This document shows positions 53,186-63,008 of a DNA stretch of 64,000 nt, one piece after another. Position numbers and translations under genes: made by a program. Below the pieces are notes generated by a model. It was given only the letters and a program-made list of their open reading frames with translations, ran no database searches and was not told the DNA's origin. Position 1 is the stretch's first letter, and every line of letters begins with the position of its first letter. The stretch is from Asticcacaulis excentricus (GTDB lineage Bacteria; Pseudomonadota; Alphaproteobacteria; Caulobacterales; Caulobacteraceae): contig NZ_AP018828.1 in NCBI RefSeq assembly GCF_003966695.1, positions 402,001-466,000 of the forward strand, read 5' to 3'.

Positions 53186-55159
53186 TTAAAGCTCGTTCCG
53201 GATGCGCAGATAGAGCTTCGGTTCGGAGTCACGCTGCGTCGATTCCTCATAAGACAGCGCGCTACCCGACCGCAGACCTTCATAGCGCGTCACGTCATAG
53301 CGCGTGGTGCGCGCCCCAAGGTTCTGCAATTCCGTGCGTACCGACAGCTTGGGTGACGGCTTGAATTCCGCATAGAGGCTGACCCAGGGTGAGCCCTCGG
53401 ACTGGCTGATCTCTCTGGCGCGCCAGCTTGTATTGTTCCAGCCGCTGTCCACCGACCAGCCCCACGACATGCCCGGCCGGTCCTGATTGAAGCTCAATGA
53501 CAAGGTGCGCGGCGTCTGTCCGGAGATGCGGCGTTTCAGCCCCGTTATCGGATCGGTGATTTCGGAATCGTACCAGGTGGCATTTAGCCGGATCATACCG
53601 TTTTCGAGATAGTCATCTATCGGCACGCTGAGGCGCGTCGAAATCTGCTGATTGGCGCCATCGCCGACATTGCCGATGATGTCCTCAATATTCCCTTTCT
53701 GAGTATAGAGGGGCACGCGCTCGACGGCATCGTCAATGTCGTTGCGTTCAAAGCTGAGCGCCAACTGACCCTTTTCCCAGAAGCGATAATCGACGCTGAA
53801 GGCGTTCGACCACTGGCGATAGGGGACGAGGTTGAGCGGATAGAGCAACTGATCGGGGCGCTCATACTGCCACTCGGCAATCGACACAAAGTCCCAGTAC
53901 CCCATGTAGCCGACTTCGCGGGCACGGCTGAGGCGCACCTGAAACACCTTGTCAGGCTTCCATTGCAGGCTGAGGCGCGGCTTGGGGTACTCATAGCTGC
54001 GTTCGGCCGCATAGGTGCCGCGATGGCGGAAGGTCATGCTTTCGACGGCCAGCCCGCTGTCGATGCTGAGCGTCTCGTTCGGTCGCCAATTACCTGAGAC
54101 GTAGAGCGACCCGCGCTGTTCCTCACCGCGCGTGCGTCCGGTTTCCGGATTTGTGTTCTCGTCCAGCCAGGACCCGATAGACAGGCTTTCGGCGTCGAAG
54201 CGGTTAAAGCGACTCTCGGCCCCGGCCTGAAGCATCAGGGCCTTGGAATAGTGCCACGTGGCCTGCGCCGCCAGCGACCCTTCCCGGGTGTCCTTGTCCT
54301 CGCTATAGGTCGAAACCTCGTCCGGCTTCTGATGGTCGGTGCGGCTGTCGCTGACATTGCGCTTGCCCCACAGGTTGAGGTTCAGCTTGAACCTTTTGTT
54401 TAGCGCCTTTTCGTAACGCCCGGACACTTCCTGCGTCAGGTTGGCGTTCTGGCGCTGCTCGTACTCGGTGACGCCGTTTTCATAGACGGCATCAAAGGCC
54501 GAGCGGTTGTAGCGCATGGCCCCATTGACATCGAGGCGGCCGCCGCTGGCCGGGCCACCCCAGGCCGCGCGCACCTCAGCCCCTTCGCTCTGCCCCTTGG
54601 AATCAAGCGCCTGATGCCGCGTCGTGCCATCGGCATAGGTGGTGTATTTGTCGCCGTGGCCCGTGCCTTCGTCATGGTTCTGATAGAGGTCCAGACCGGC
54701 TTCGAGATTGCGGCCGTTCTGGTTCTTCTGCCACGTAAAGCCGACCTGCGGCTTGATCTTACCGTCCGGATAGATATTGGCCGAGGAGTGGATGGTGATA
54801 ACGGGCTTCGACATCGACTTGCGCACGATGTTGATCAGCTCGCTATGGCCCTGCATGTCGTAATTGCCGTTGCCGGCGGCGATGCGTTCAATGCGCTCAA
54901 TCTGGTTCAGCGGCAGACGCGTCAGGGCGTCATTGGTGTCCGACGGGCGCTGACCGTCGATCAGCACATTGGAAGACCCGCCCGATCCGGTGACGATGAA
55001 GTTGGGAATGTATTTCAGCGCGTCGGCGGCCGATTGCACCGGCTTACCGACAAAGTCCGAGGCCGTATAGCTGGCCGCCGTGCTCAGTGCGTCCGCCGCA
55101 TTAGCCTGAACCGGCAATAAAGCCAGCGCACACACCGATGTCAGCCACAACAGCCGCAT
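53186..55159 (-). CDS. TonB-dependent receptor, small type
   Basis: The 657-residue outer-membrane receptor has a signal peptide (RLLWLTSVCALALLPVQANA). Its short plug (QSAADALKYIPNFIVTGSGGSSNVLIDGQRPS, RLPLNQIERIERIAAGNGNYDMQGHSELINI) is followed by the barrel. The terminal strand is YLRIRNEL, without the usual final aromatic residue. No clear TonB box was found before the plug. The substrate is unknown: neighbours are a POT peptide transporter (convergent) and tldD, which do not point to sugar uptake. Its promoter would lie in the 154-bp gap after tldD. Confidence 0.88.
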   Translation of the reverse strand: MRLLWLTSVCALALLPVQANAADALSTAASYTASDFVGKPVQSAADALKYIPNFIVTGSGGSSNVLIDGQRPSDTNDALTRLPLNQIERIERIAAGNGNYDMQGHSELINIVRKSMSKPVITIHSSANIYPDGKIKPQVGFTWQKNQNGRNLEAGLDLYQNHDEGTGHGDKYTTYADGTTRHQALDSKGQSEGAEVRAAWGGPASGGRLDVNGAMRYNRSAFDAVYENGVTEYEQRQNANLTQEVSGRYEKALNKRFKLNLNLWGKRNVSDSRTDHQKPDEVSTYSEDKDTREGSLAAQATWHYSKALMLQAGAESRFNRFDAESLSIGSWLDENTNPETGRTRGEEQRGSLYVSGNWRPNETLSIDSGLAVESMTFRHRGTYAAERSYEYPKPRLSLQWKPDKVFQVRLSRAREVGYMGYWDFVSIAEWQYERPDQLLYPLNLVPYRQWSNAFSVDYRFWEKGQLALSFERNDIDDAVERVPLYTQKGNIEDIIGNVGDGANQQISTRLSVPIDDYLENGMIRLNATWYDSEITDPITGLKRRISGQTPRTLSLSFNQDRPGMSWGWSVDSGWNNTSWRAREISQSEGSPWVSLYAEFKPSPKLSVRTELQNLGARTTRYDVTRYEGLRSGSALSYEESTQRDSEPKLYLRIRNEL

Positions 55160-55313
55160 AAGACCTCATCACGCTTGCAGAGAAACCAGCGCGATATTGC
55201 GCCTTGTGCGGACAATATGCCGCCTTAAACGCCAAATGACAAGTTCACCCGTGCGTAAAGTGACCAATAGGCAAAGTATAACAAGGCTTTACCATACCCG
55301 TGGCGGATCACGG

Positions 55314-56753
55314 TTACGCCGCCGTGCCCCCCACCGTCAGGCCGCCGATCTTCAGGCTGGGCTGGCCGATGCCGACCGGCAGGCTTTGACCCGCCTTGCC
55401 GCAGGTGCCGACGCCGGGATCGAATTTGAAATCATCGCCGATCATCTCGACCTGACGCATCACCGCCGGGCCGTCACCGATCAGCGACGCGCCCTTGACC
55501 GGGGCCGTCACCTGACCGTCTTCGATCAGATAGGCCTCGGTGCACTGAAAGACGAACTTGCCATTGGTGATATCGACCTGACCGCCGCCGAAATTGACCG
55601 CATAGAGGCCGCGTTTGGTCGAGGCGATCATGTCGGACAGTTTGTCCTGACCGCCCTTCATGAAGGTATTGGTCATGCGGGGCAGGGGGGGATGGGCGTA
55701 GGACTGACGCCGGCCATTGCCGGTCGGGGCCACCCCCATCTGACGCGCCGACAGCCGGTCGTGCATGTAACCGACCAGAATGCCGTCCTCGATCAGCGTC
55801 GTGGCGTGGGTCGGCGTGCCTTCGTCGTCCATATTGAGCGAGCCGCGCGCGTCGGCAATCGTGCCGTCATCGACCACGGTGACGCCCTTTGCAGCCACCT
55901 GCTGGCCCATCTTGCCGGAAAAGGCCGAGGTGCCCTTGCGGTTGAAATCGCCCTCAAGGCCGTGGCCCACCGCCTCGTGCAGCAGCACGCCGGGCCAGCC
56001 GGGCCCCAGCACAATATCCATTTCGCCCGTCGGGGCCGGTTTGGCCTCCAGGCTGATCAGGGCCTGCCGCAGGGCCTCATCGACCTGTGCCTGCCAGTAT
56101 GTCGGATCGCTCAGCAGATCGAGCGCGATGCGTCCGCCGCCACCCGCCGACGCGCTTTCGCGGTGGCCGTCCTTTTCAACCGACACCCCGACCGACAGGC
56201 GCACCAGCGGGCGGTAGTCGTGATAGACCTCGCCACCCGCCCGCAGGATGGTGATGTGGCGCTGATCGGCGGCGACCGAGGCCGAGACCTGCACGACGCC
56301 CGGGTGCCGGCTGCGGGCATAGTCATTAATGGCCTCCAGCAGCGCGATCTTGTCGACGAACGGCATCGAGCCGATGGGATCGTGGTCACCATAGTGGTGG
56401 CTGTTGGAGCGCGCCGGGGCCGTGGACAGGCTCAGACTGACCGCTTGCCCTTGCTTGGCCAGCACGGCGGCGGCGGCGGCGCGCCGAACGGCCGCGACCG
56501 ACAGTTCGGCCGCATTGGCAAAACCGACCGTTTCTCCGGCGACCACGCGCAGGCCGAAGCCCTGATCGGCGCCATAGGTCGAATGTTTCAGCCGCCCGTC
56601 GTCAAAGACCAGTGATTCGCTTTCGCGCGTTTCAAAATAGATTTCCCCATCGTCGGCCCCGTTCAGGGCCTCTTCCAGAATCGTCTGACAGGCGGAAAGG
56701 TCGAGATCACGCAGCGAGTCGGGCAGGGTGACGGCGAGGGGGGAGGCGGACAT
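55314..56753 (-). CDS. tldD: TldD metalloprotease subunit
   Basis: The 479-residue cytoplasmic protein is the metal-binding half of the TldD/TldE (PmbA) protease, which processes small modified peptides and degrades antitoxins. The zinc motif is LLHEAVGHGLEGD (HExxxH), with a Cys ligand expected near GTCGKAGQSLPVGIGQPSL. Other family segments are QGFGLRVV and RMTNTFMKGG. The start ATG 56753 is the conserved N-terminus; the frame runs on upstream but without family-like sequence. It lies divergent from the cytochrome oxidase operon, the gene order seen in Caulobacter. Confidence 0.93.
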   Translation of the reverse strand: MSASPLAVTLPDSLRDLDLSACQTILEEALNGADDGEIYFETRESESLVFDDGRLKHSTYGADQGFGLRVVAGETVGFANAAELSVAAVRRAAAAAVLAKQGQAVSLSLSTAPARSNSHHYGDHDPIGSMPFVDKIALLEAINDYARSRHPGVVQVSASVAADQRHITILRAGGEVYHDYRPLVRLSVGVSVEKDGHRESASAGGGGRIALDLLSDPTYWQAQVDEALRQALISLEAKPAPTGEMDIVLGPGWPGVLLHEAVGHGLEGDFNRKGTSAFSGKMGQQVAAKGVTVVDDGTIADARGSLNMDDEGTPTHATTLIEDGILVGYMHDRLSARQMGVAPTGNGRRQSYAHPPLPRMTNTFMKGGQDKLSDMIASTKRGLYAVNFGGGQVDITNGKFVFQCTEAYLIEDGQVTAPVKGASLIGDGPAVMRQVEMIGDDFKFDPGVGTCGKAGQSLPVGIGQPSLKIGGLTVGGTAA

Positions 56754-57135
56754 AAGCACATACCAAATGAAACACTGCCCCCTATGTAGGACGCCGTGCG
56801 GCGCTTGAACAGAGACTATGAACCCGAGATTCGCGCGCTTAGCTCTGAAGGGTGAGGGGGCGCGACAAAAGCGCGCAGGTGCGGCCTGTGCAAAAGCCAT
56901 ATTCGCCCCTGGGCCGTATGAGAACGCACCTGTCTTTGCAGACAGTGGTGTTGCCTTGCTTTTAGGCCTTTGCATTTTGCAAATATGGCATTAATGGGGA
57001 AGAACGGGGTGAGACCATGTGTCCCATTGGGACCCATTGTCGCGCCCGAAGACCGAGGATTAAACGGGACTGCGCGGAAACTCCTGCTCACGAGAAGGCA
57101 GGCGCGCCGGGCACCCACAGTTAGGGATTGAAGGA
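56754..57135. other. Divergent promoter region between tldD and the oxidase operon
   Basis: No gene can be supported. The region should contain both promoters. A GTCCCATTGGGAC palindrome (CCCAATGGGAC on the other strand) lies at about 57022-57034 and is a candidate operator for the operon. Confidence 0.45.
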
Positions 57136-58053
57136 ATGCGCATCCGAAGGCTGATGGCAGGGACCGCCGCCGTGATGACTGCCCTTGCAGGAGCATTGGG
57201 GGCCGGAGCCGTCTGGGCTCAGGAAAAACTGGGGCAACCGACCGACAAGTCGCTCGGTCTTCAGCCGGGCGCCGCCCCGCTGAAACACGACGCCATCTGG
57301 TTCCACGACGTCATCTTGCTGCCGATCATCACGGTTATCGTGCTGTTCGTGCTGGCGCTGCTGATCTGGATCGTGGTGCGCTACAACAAGCGCGCCAATC
57401 CGAAGCCGGCCAGCTTCTCGCACAATACGGCTATCGAGATTCTGTGGACGGTTATCCCGGTCCTGATCCTCGTCTTCATCGCCTTCTTCTCCTTCTCGCT
57501 GCTGCGCAAATATAACGACATGCCGACCCCGGATGTTGTGGTGAAGGCTACGGGCTATCAGTGGTACTGGGCTTATGACTATCCGGAGCTGGGCGTCGAA
57601 GGTGTCGAATCGCGCCTGCTGCCCGAAGCGCGCGAACTGAAGACGTCCGATCCCAAAACCAAGCCCTTCCTGCTGGCGGTTGACAACGAGTTGATCGTGC
57701 CGGTCAACAAGGTCGTTCAGGTGCAGGTCACCGGCTATGACGTCATCCACTCCTTCGCCCTGCCGGCCTTCGGTCTGAAGACCGACGCCATTCCCGGTCG
57801 TCTGAACTCGACCTGGTTCAAGGCCGAAAAGCCCGGCATCTACTACGGTCAGTGCTCGGAACTGTGCGGCGTCGATCACGCCTATATGCCGATCGCCATA
57901 CGCGTGGTCAGCGAAAAGGAATTCGACGCCTACATCATCAAGGCGGGTGGCAAGACCAAGGCCATGATCGCCGCCGAAGAAGCGGCGGCCGCAGCGGCAG
58001 CCCCGGCAGAAGCGGACGCAGCGGCCTCGGCCGCGGCTCCCGCCGTTCAATAA
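57136..58053 (+). CDS. ctaC: Cytochrome c oxidase subunit II
   Basis: The 305-residue subunit accepts electrons from cytochrome c. After a signal peptide ([23 protein letters not shown]) come two helices (residues ~58-80 and ~100-122). The periplasmic cupredoxin domain carries the CuA centre intact: [11 protein letters not shown] with the first His, and [12 protein letters not shown] with Cys240, Cys244, His248 and Met251. The aromatic electron-entry motif [11 protein letters not shown] is present. The last ~25 residues are nearly only Ala, Glu and Pro, a common variable tail. It is the first gene of the oxidase operon. Confidence 0.97.
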   Translation: MRIRRLMAGTAAVMTALAGALGAGAVWAQEKLGQPTDKSLGLQPGAAPLKHDAIWFHDVILLPIITVIVLFVLALLIWIVVRYNKRANPKPASFSHNTAIEILWTVIPVLILVFIAFFSFSLLRKYNDMPTPDVVVKATGYQWYWAYDYPELGVEGVESRLLPEARELKTSDPKTKPFLLAVDNELIVPVNKVVQVQVTGYDVIHSFALPAFGLKTDAIPGRLNSTWFKAEKPGIYYGQCSELCGVDHAYMPIAIRVVSEKEFDAYIIKAGGKTKAMIAAEEAAAAAAAPAEADAAASAAAPAVQ

Positions 58054-58076
58054 TTCAGGTAAGAGAGACGCTCGTC

Positions 58077-59759
58077 ATGGCATCGAATGCTTCTGTCGTT
58101 CACGATCATCATCACGACGATCACGACCACAAACCCGGCTTCTTCGCGCGCTGGTTTTTGTCCACCAACCATAAGGACATCGGCACGCTCTACCTGATCT
58201 TCGCCATCTTCGCCGGTCTTCTGGGCGGCGCGCTGTCGGGCCTGATCCGCTGGGAGCTTTATGAACCCGGTCTTCAGGTCTTCGTACAGGGCTCGCTGCT
58301 CGATCAGCTCAATGTCTTCGAAGGCAAGCACGGCTATAACTCGGTCGTCACCGCTCACGCCGTTCTGATGATCTTCTTCATGGTCATGCCGGCCATGATC
58401 GGGGGCTTTGGCAACTGGTTTGTGCCGATCATGATCGGTGCGCCGGACATGGCCTTCCCGCGCCTCAACAACATCTCCTTCTGGCTGCTGGTCGCCTCCT
58501 TCATCCTGCTGATGGTGTCGATCTTCGTGCCGGGCGGACCGGGCGGCGCCTCGGAGCACGGCTTCGGCGGCGGCTGGACCATGTATCCGCCGATGTCGGC
58601 CAATAAGGGCAGCCCCGGCGCGGCCTTTGACCTGATCATCTTCTCCTTCCACCTGTCGGGCGCGTCGTCGATTCTGGGGGCGATCAACTTCATCACCACC
58701 ATCTTCAACATGCGCGCGCCGGGCATGACTCTGCACCGTATGCCGCTGTTTGCGTGGTCGGTGCTGGTCACCGCCTTCCTGCTGCTGCTGTCGCTGCCGG
58801 TCTTCGCCGGTGCCATCACCATGCTGCTGACCGACCGTAACTTCGGCACCGCCTTCTTCGATCCGGCGGGCGGTGGGGATCCGGTCATGTACCAGCACCT
58901 GTTCTGGTTCTTCGGCCACCCGGAAGTGTATATCCTCATCCTGCCGGGCTTCGGTATCATCAGCCACGTGGTTTCGACCTTCTCGAAAAAGCCCGTCTTC
59001 GGCTATCTCGCCATGGCCTACGCCATGGTCGCCATCGGCTTCGTCGGCTTCATCGTGTGGGCCCACCACATGTACACGGTTGGCATGGGCTTCAACCTGC
59101 GCGCCTATTTCGTGATGGCGACCATGGTCATCGCGGTGCCGACGGGTGTGAAGATCTTCTCGTGGATCGCCACCATGTGGGGCGGCTCGCTGGACTTCAA
59201 AGTGCCCATGCTGTGGGCCATCGGCTTCATCTTCCTGTTCACCGTCGGTGGCGTTACGGGCGTGGTTCTCTCCAACGCCGGTATCGACTACAGCCTGCAC
59301 GACACCTACTATGTCGTGGCGCACTTCCACTACGTGCTGTCGCTGGGGGCGGTGTTCGCCATCTTCTGCGGCTTCTACTACTGGTACGAGAAGATGTTCG
59401 GCATCAAGTACAACGAGCTTCTGGGTCAGATTCACTTCTGGCTGATGTTCGTCGGCGTCAATGTCGTCTTCTTCCCGCAGCACTTCCTGGGCCTTCAGGG
59501 GATGCCGCGCCGTTACGTCGATTATCCGGAAGGCTACACCTACTGGAACCAGATTTCGTCGATCGGTTATGTCATCACCGCTATCGGTGTCCTGGTCTTC
59601 CTGGTCATGATCGTCGAGTCGGTCATCCGCCGCCGCAAGGCCGAGGCCAATCCGTGGGGTGAGGGCGCTACCACGCTCGAATGGACCCTGTCGTCTCCGC
59701 CGCCCTATCACCAGTTCTCTGAACTGCCGGTGATCAAGGACGAAGACGGCCATCACTAA
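58077..59759 (+). CDS. ctaD: Cytochrome c oxidase subunit I (aa3-type)
   Basis: The 560-residue catalytic subunit has 12 membrane helices with the haem-copper ligands. The low-spin haem His is in [23 protein letters not shown]. CuB His and the cross-linked Tyr are in [18 protein letters not shown], followed by WAHHMYTVG (two CuB His). The last haem ligands are in [20 protein letters not shown]. The GHPEVY form with the D-channel motif NWFVP makes this a type A1 oxidase. The start ATG 58077 follows AAGAGAGA; the frame is open further upstream, but that overlaps ctaC. A His/Asp-rich N-terminus ([12 protein letters not shown]) is unusual but harmless. Confidence 0.97.
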   Translation: MASNASVVHDHHHDDHDHKPGFFARWFLSTNHKDIGTLYLIFAIFAGLLGGALSGLIRWELYEPGLQVFVQGSLLDQLNVFEGKHGYNSVVTAHAVLMIFFMVMPAMIGGFGNWFVPIMIGAPDMAFPRLNNISFWLLVASFILLMVSIFVPGGPGGASEHGFGGGWTMYPPMSANKGSPGAAFDLIIFSFHLSGASSILGAINFITTIFNMRAPGMTLHRMPLFAWSVLVTAFLLLLSLPVFAGAITMLLTDRNFGTAFFDPAGGGDPVMYQHLFWFFGHPEVYILILPGFGIISHVVSTFSKKPVFGYLAMAYAMVAIGFVGFIVWAHHMYTVGMGFNLRAYFVMATMVIAVPTGVKIFSWIATMWGGSLDFKVPMLWAIGFIFLFTVGGVTGVVLSNAGIDYSLHDTYYVVAHFHYVLSLGAVFAIFCGFYYWYEKMFGIKYNELLGQIHFWLMFVGVNVVFFPQHFLGLQGMPRRYVDYPEGYTYWNQISSIGYVITAIGVLVFLVMIVESVIRRRKAEANPWGEGATTLEWTLSSPPPYHQFSELPVIKDEDGHH

Positions 59760-59794
59760 GCGCTTCGCCCGAACGGGCGGCAGGCTATAGTATG

Positions 59795-59831
59795 GGGGAT
59801 GAAGGCCGGAGGTCGTCATCCCCTTTATTTT
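59795..59831 (+). terminator. Terminator-like hairpin between ctaD and ctaB
   Basis: GGGGATGA (59795-59802) pairs with TCATCCCC (59816-59823), followed by TTTATTTT. It may partly end transcription after ctaD, so that oxidase core subunits exceed assembly proteins. Confidence 0.6.
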
Positions 59832-59844
59832 ACGAGTACCCACT

Positions 59845-60849
59845 GTGAACCCTGAGCCCGTGACCCCAAAGCCGGTGAATATGACAACGCCCAAGTCCGA
59901 ACCGAGCCACCCCGCCTACGGGGAGAAGGCCCTGCGCGGCCTGCCGGCGGACTATTTTCAACTGCTGAAACCGCGCGTCATGTCGCTGGTGGTGTTCACC
60001 GGCCTGACCGGTCTGGTCGTCGCGCCGCAGAAGATGGACCCGTTTCTGGCCTTTATCGCAGTTCTGTGTATTGCGTTAGGGGCCGGGGCCGCCGGTGCGC
60101 TGAACATGGCGATTGAGGGCGAAACCGATGCCCTGATGCGCCGCACCCGCGGTCGCCCGGTGGCTTCGGGCCGCGTCACCAAGTCCGACGCTATGGCCTT
60201 TGGCGGCGTGCTGGCCTTTTTGTCGGTGGCCATGATGTGGCTGGCCATCAATGCGGTGGCCGCCGGTCTCCTGGCCCTGACTATCCTTTACTATGTTGTT
60301 TTTTATACGATTGTTCTGAAGCGCCGCACGCCGCAGAATATCGTCATCGGGGGGGCGGCCGGGGCCTTTCCACCGGTGATCGGCTGGGCCGCCGCCACGG
60401 GCCACGCGCCTGTGGAGGCTTGGGTGCTGTTCGCCATCATCTTCCTGTGGACGCCGCCGCATAGCTGGGCGCTGGCCCTCTACACCGCCGAAGATTACGC
60501 CAAGGCCGGTATCCCGATGATGCCGGTGGCCAGGGGTGCCAAATCGACCCGTCTGCAAATCCTGATCTACAGCCTGATCATGGCCCCGGTGGCCTGTCTG
60601 CCCATTGCGTTCAGCATGGGCGGCATGATCTACGCAGTCGTGTCGGTTCTGGGCGGGGCCTTTTTCATCTTTCTGGCCGTGCGTCTGTTCCTGTCGCGGG
60701 CGGGTGATCATCCCGAAGGGGGTGAAAATTCGCTCTATGACGTCAAGAAGGAAGCGCTGGCCGCGCGCAACCTGTTTGCCTTTTCTATCCTGTATCTGAC
60801 GGCGCTTTTCGCCGCCCTGTTGATCCATCACGCCTTCATGGGAGCCTGA
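59845..60849 (+). CDS. ctaB: Protoheme IX farnesyltransferase (haem O synthase)
   Basis: The 334-residue polytopic enzyme adds farnesyl to haem B, the first step to haem A for the oxidase. It has the UbiA-type Asp-rich loop NMAIEGETDALMRRTRGRPVASGRV (first motif, with Glu in place of a usual Asp) and the second YTAEDYAKAGIPMMPVARG. FLWTPPHSWALAL is the family hallmark. GTG 59845 is one start; ATG 59881 gives a shorter and perhaps more natural N-terminus. Four bases separate it from the following small gene. Confidence 0.93.
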   Translation: MNPEPVTPKPVNMTTPKSEPSHPAYGEKALRGLPADYFQLLKPRVMSLVVFTGLTGLVVAPQKMDPFLAFIAVLCIALGAGAAGALNMAIEGETDALMRRTRGRPVASGRVTKSDAMAFGGVLAFLSVAMMWLAINAVAAGLLALTILYYVVFYTIVLKRRTPQNIVIGGAAGAFPPVIGWAAATGHAPVEAWVLFAIIFLWTPPHSWALALYTAEDYAKAGIPMMPVARGAKSTRLQILIYSLIMAPVACLPIAFSMGGMIYAVVSVLGGAFFIFLAVRLFLSRAGDHPEGGENSLYDVKKEALAARNLFAFSILYLTALFAALLIHHAFMGA

Positions 60850-60853
60850 GCCA

Positions 60854-61027
60854 ATGGTTGACAAGGACGTTCTGACCACCCCCGAAGATGACAAGAAAGC
60901 CTATCTGGCCGCCCAGAAGCGCCGCAACATCGCCATAGGGCTGGGCCTCCTGGCCTTTGTGGTGCTGGTGTTTCTGGTTTCGATCATCCGTATGACGCAA
61001 GGCGTACAGGCGGCGCACGGCGGATGA
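60854..61027 (+). CDS. Small single-helix protein in the cytochrome oxidase operon (CoxF-like)
   Basis: This 57-residue gene lies between ctaB and ctaG and shares ATGA with the ctaG start. The protein begins MVDKDVLTTPEDDKKAYLAAQKRRN, then has one helix (IAIGLGLLAFVVLVFLVSII) and a short periplasmic tail. A small membrane protein in this position is common in alphaproteobacterial oxidase operons and is often called CoxF; it may help haem or copper insertion. The tight overlap is strong evidence that it is translated. Confidence 0.8.
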   Translation: MVDKDVLTTPEDDKKAYLAAQKRRNIAIGLGLLAFVVLVFLVSIIRMTQGVQAAHGG

Positions 61028-61560
61028 AAAAGCTGACCCGTAATCAGAAGGTTGCCGCGTGGTGTCTGGCCGGTCTGTTGGGTATGTTCGGTCTGGCCTA
61101 TGCCTCGGTGCCCCTTTATCGCCTGTTTTGTCAGGTGACAGGCTTTGATGGCACGACGCAGCGCGTGGAAACCGAGTCCTCGGTGGTGCTCGACCGCAAG
61201 ATTCGCGTCTATTTCGACACCAATGCCAACAACATTCCTTGGAGTTTCAAGGTCGAACGCCCGGTGCAGAACACGCTGCTCGGCAAGACCAATATGATCT
61301 ATTTCACGGTGCGCAACGATGCGGATGTGCCGCTCACCGGTCGCGCCAGCTACAATGTGTTGCCCGAAGCCATGGGCGGCTACTTCATGAAATTGCAGTG
61401 CTTCTGCTTTACGGATCAGACCTTGCAGCCCGGCGAGGAACGCACCTTCCCCGTCGTCTATTATGTTGATCCGAAGATGCTGGAAAACATTGACGCAAAG
61501 AACACTAAGGACGTGACCCTGTCCTATACCTTCTTTCCGTCTCAGGGGGCTAAAAAGTAA
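61024..61560 (+). CDS. ctaG: Cytochrome c oxidase assembly protein, CuB insertion (Cox11)
   Basis: The 178-residue protein inserts copper into the CuB site of subunit I. One N-terminal helix (VAAWCLAGLLGMFGLAYASVPLYRLFCQVTGFDGTTQ) anchors a periplasmic domain with the copper motif LQCFCFTDQTLQPGE and PVVYYVDP. The FCQVTGFDGT block is the family signature. It overlaps the small upstream gene (ATGA). A 183-bp gap with a GGGGC-CACA-GCCCC hairpin (61604-61619 region) separates it from ctaE; that gap may hold a second promoter. Confidence 0.95.
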   Translation: MKKLTRNQKVAAWCLAGLLGMFGLAYASVPLYRLFCQVTGFDGTTQRVETESSVVLDRKIRVYFDTNANNIPWSFKVERPVQNTLLGKTNMIYFTVRNDADVPLTGRASYNVLPEAMGGYFMKLQCFCFTDQTLQPGEERTFPVVYYVDPKMLENIDAKNTKDVTLSYTFFPSQGAKK

Positions 61561-61743
61561 AGCGTTTCAGTCTCTTGTAAAGCGTAGTTGAATTTGTTTG
61601 CTACGGGGCCACAGCCCCATAAAAACAGGGTGGCCGGATTGTGTTCACAGCCGATTTGCCCTAAGACTCAAGGTCTAATCATATAACGGAACCGTCAGTG
61701 TCCGATACAGGGGGACACGGCGCATCGAGGTGAGTTGCCGACT

Positions 61744-62634
61744 ATGTCTAACGACGCCGTCAAACACGATTATCACATTATCAACCCCAGCCCGTGGCCG
61801 CTGCTCGGTTCGCTGTTCTCCGTGGTCATGTTCATCGGTCTGGTGATCTGGATGAAGGGCCTGTTCGGCATCGAAAAGACCCCGGTGGTCTTCGGTATCG
61901 GTCTGCTGGGCGTGCTTTACGTGATGTGGGGCTGGTGGGCCGATGTGATCAAGGAATCGCGCGCCGGTGACCATACGCCGGTTGTGCAGATCGGCCTGCG
62001 TTATGGCATGATCATGTTCATCGCCTCGGAAGTGATGTTCTTCGTGGCGTGGTTCTGGGTCTTCTTCGAAATGGCCCTGTTCCACGAACACCGCGCGGGT
62101 GTGGCCTCGGCCATCGAAGAGGTCCGCACGGCGTGGGCCTCGACGGGCAGCACCGATCCGAATGGCTGGATGCCGGCGGGCGTTGAGGCTGTTTCGGCCT
62201 GGCAATTGCCGCTGCTCAACACGCTTCTCCTGCTGCTGTCGGGCACGACCGTAACCTGGGCGCACCACGCGCTTCAGGAGGGCGATCGCAATGGTGCCAA
62301 GTGGGGCCTGTTCCTGACTGTGGTGCTGGGGGCTATCTTCACCAGCGTACAGGCCTTTGAATATTATCACATTCTCCACCATCACCTGTTCTTCAACGAA
62401 GAAGCCGCCAATGCCGGTCTTTACGGCTCGGCCTTCTTCATGGCCACGGGTTTCCATGGCTTCCACGTCCTGATCGGCACCATCTTCCTGCTGATCTGTC
62501 TGATCCGCCTGATGCGCGGTGGCTTCACGCCGCAAAAGCACTTCGGTTTCGAAGCGGCGGCCTGGTACTGGCACTTCGTTGACGTGGTGTGGCTGTTCCT
62601 GTTCGCCTTCATCTACGTCATCTTCGGAGCCTAA
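61744..62634 (+). CDS. ctaE: Cytochrome c oxidase subunit III
   Basis: The 296-residue subunit has seven helices and no cofactor. Landmarks are [14 protein letters not shown] at the N-terminus, [32 protein letters not shown] with the conserved Glu, [45 protein letters not shown] and [20 protein letters not shown] 61744 follows GAGGTGAG at a good distance; an upstream TTG at 61735 is not needed. It is followed after two bases by a DUF983 gene. Confidence 0.96.
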   Translation: MSNDAVKHDYHIINPSPWPLLGSLFSVVMFIGLVIWMKGLFGIEKTPVVFGIGLLGVLYVMWGWWADVIKESRAGDHTPVVQIGLRYGMIMFIASEVMFFVAWFWVFFEMALFHEHRAGVASAIEEVRTAWASTGSTDPNGWMPAGVEAVSAWQLPLLNTLLLLLSGTTVTWAHHALQEGDRNGAKWGLFLTVVLGAIFTSVQAFEYYHILHHHLFFNEEAANAGLYGSAFFMATGFHGFHVLIGTIFLLICLIRLMRGGFTPQKHFGFEAAAWYWHFVDVVWLFLFAFIYVIFGA

Positions 62635-62636
62635 GC

Positions 62637-63008
62637 ATGGCCGGTCCCGATAGCCGCGAGGTCAATTTCCTCGCGGCGGCGCGGGGCCGCTGCCCCGTCT
62701 GCGGTCAGGGTAAGCTCTTTAAGGGCTTCCTCAAGGTCGCGCCGGAATGCAGCCAATGTCACACAGATTTTCAGGCGGCGGATACCGGAGACGGTCCCGT
62801 CGTCTTTGTCATTCTGATCGTCGGCTTTATCGTCTGTTTCGGCTTCATGATCACGGCCCTGAGCCATGACTGGCCCCTGTGGCTGCATATGATCATCTGG
62901 CTGCCTATGGCGCTTTTCCTCAGTCTGGGGCTGATGCCGCCGCTCAAGGGGCTGATGGTGGCGTCGCAGCTCAAAAACCGCGTCAGTGACAAGGACCGCT
63001 TTAAATGA
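62637..63008 (+). CDS. DUF983 family membrane protein
   Basis: The 123-residue protein has a zinc-ribbon-like CPVCGQGKLFKGFLKVAPECSQC (two CxxC pairs) and then two membrane helices (PVVFVILIVGFIVCFGFMITA and WLHMIIWLPMALFLSLGLMPPLKGLM). DUF983 genes nearly always sit beside oxidase subunit III and surf1, so an assembly role is likely but not proven. ATG 62637 begins 3 bases after the ctaE stop. Its end overlaps the surf1 start (ATGA). Confidence 0.9.
   Translation: MAGPDSREVNFLAAARGRCPVCGQGKLFKGFLKVAPECSQCHTDFQAADTGDGPVVFVILIVGFIVCFGFMITALSHDWPLWLHMIIWLPMALFLSLGLMPPLKGLMVASQLKNRVSDKDRFK

Noticed and set aside
56754-56975. 74-residue N-terminal extension of TldD.
   Set aside because: It lies in the divergent promoter region and matches nothing in the TldD family.
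57852-58076. Extension of ctaD into ctaC.
   Set aside because: It encodes a shifted-frame reading of the ctaC tail; subunit I begins at 58077.
58047-59894. 615-residue antisense frame across ctaD, and similar long antisense frames at 49711-51132, 51164-52822, 21035-22321 and 23100-24353.
   Set aside because: They are His/Arg/Gln-rich shadows of GC-rich genes without start signals or family features.
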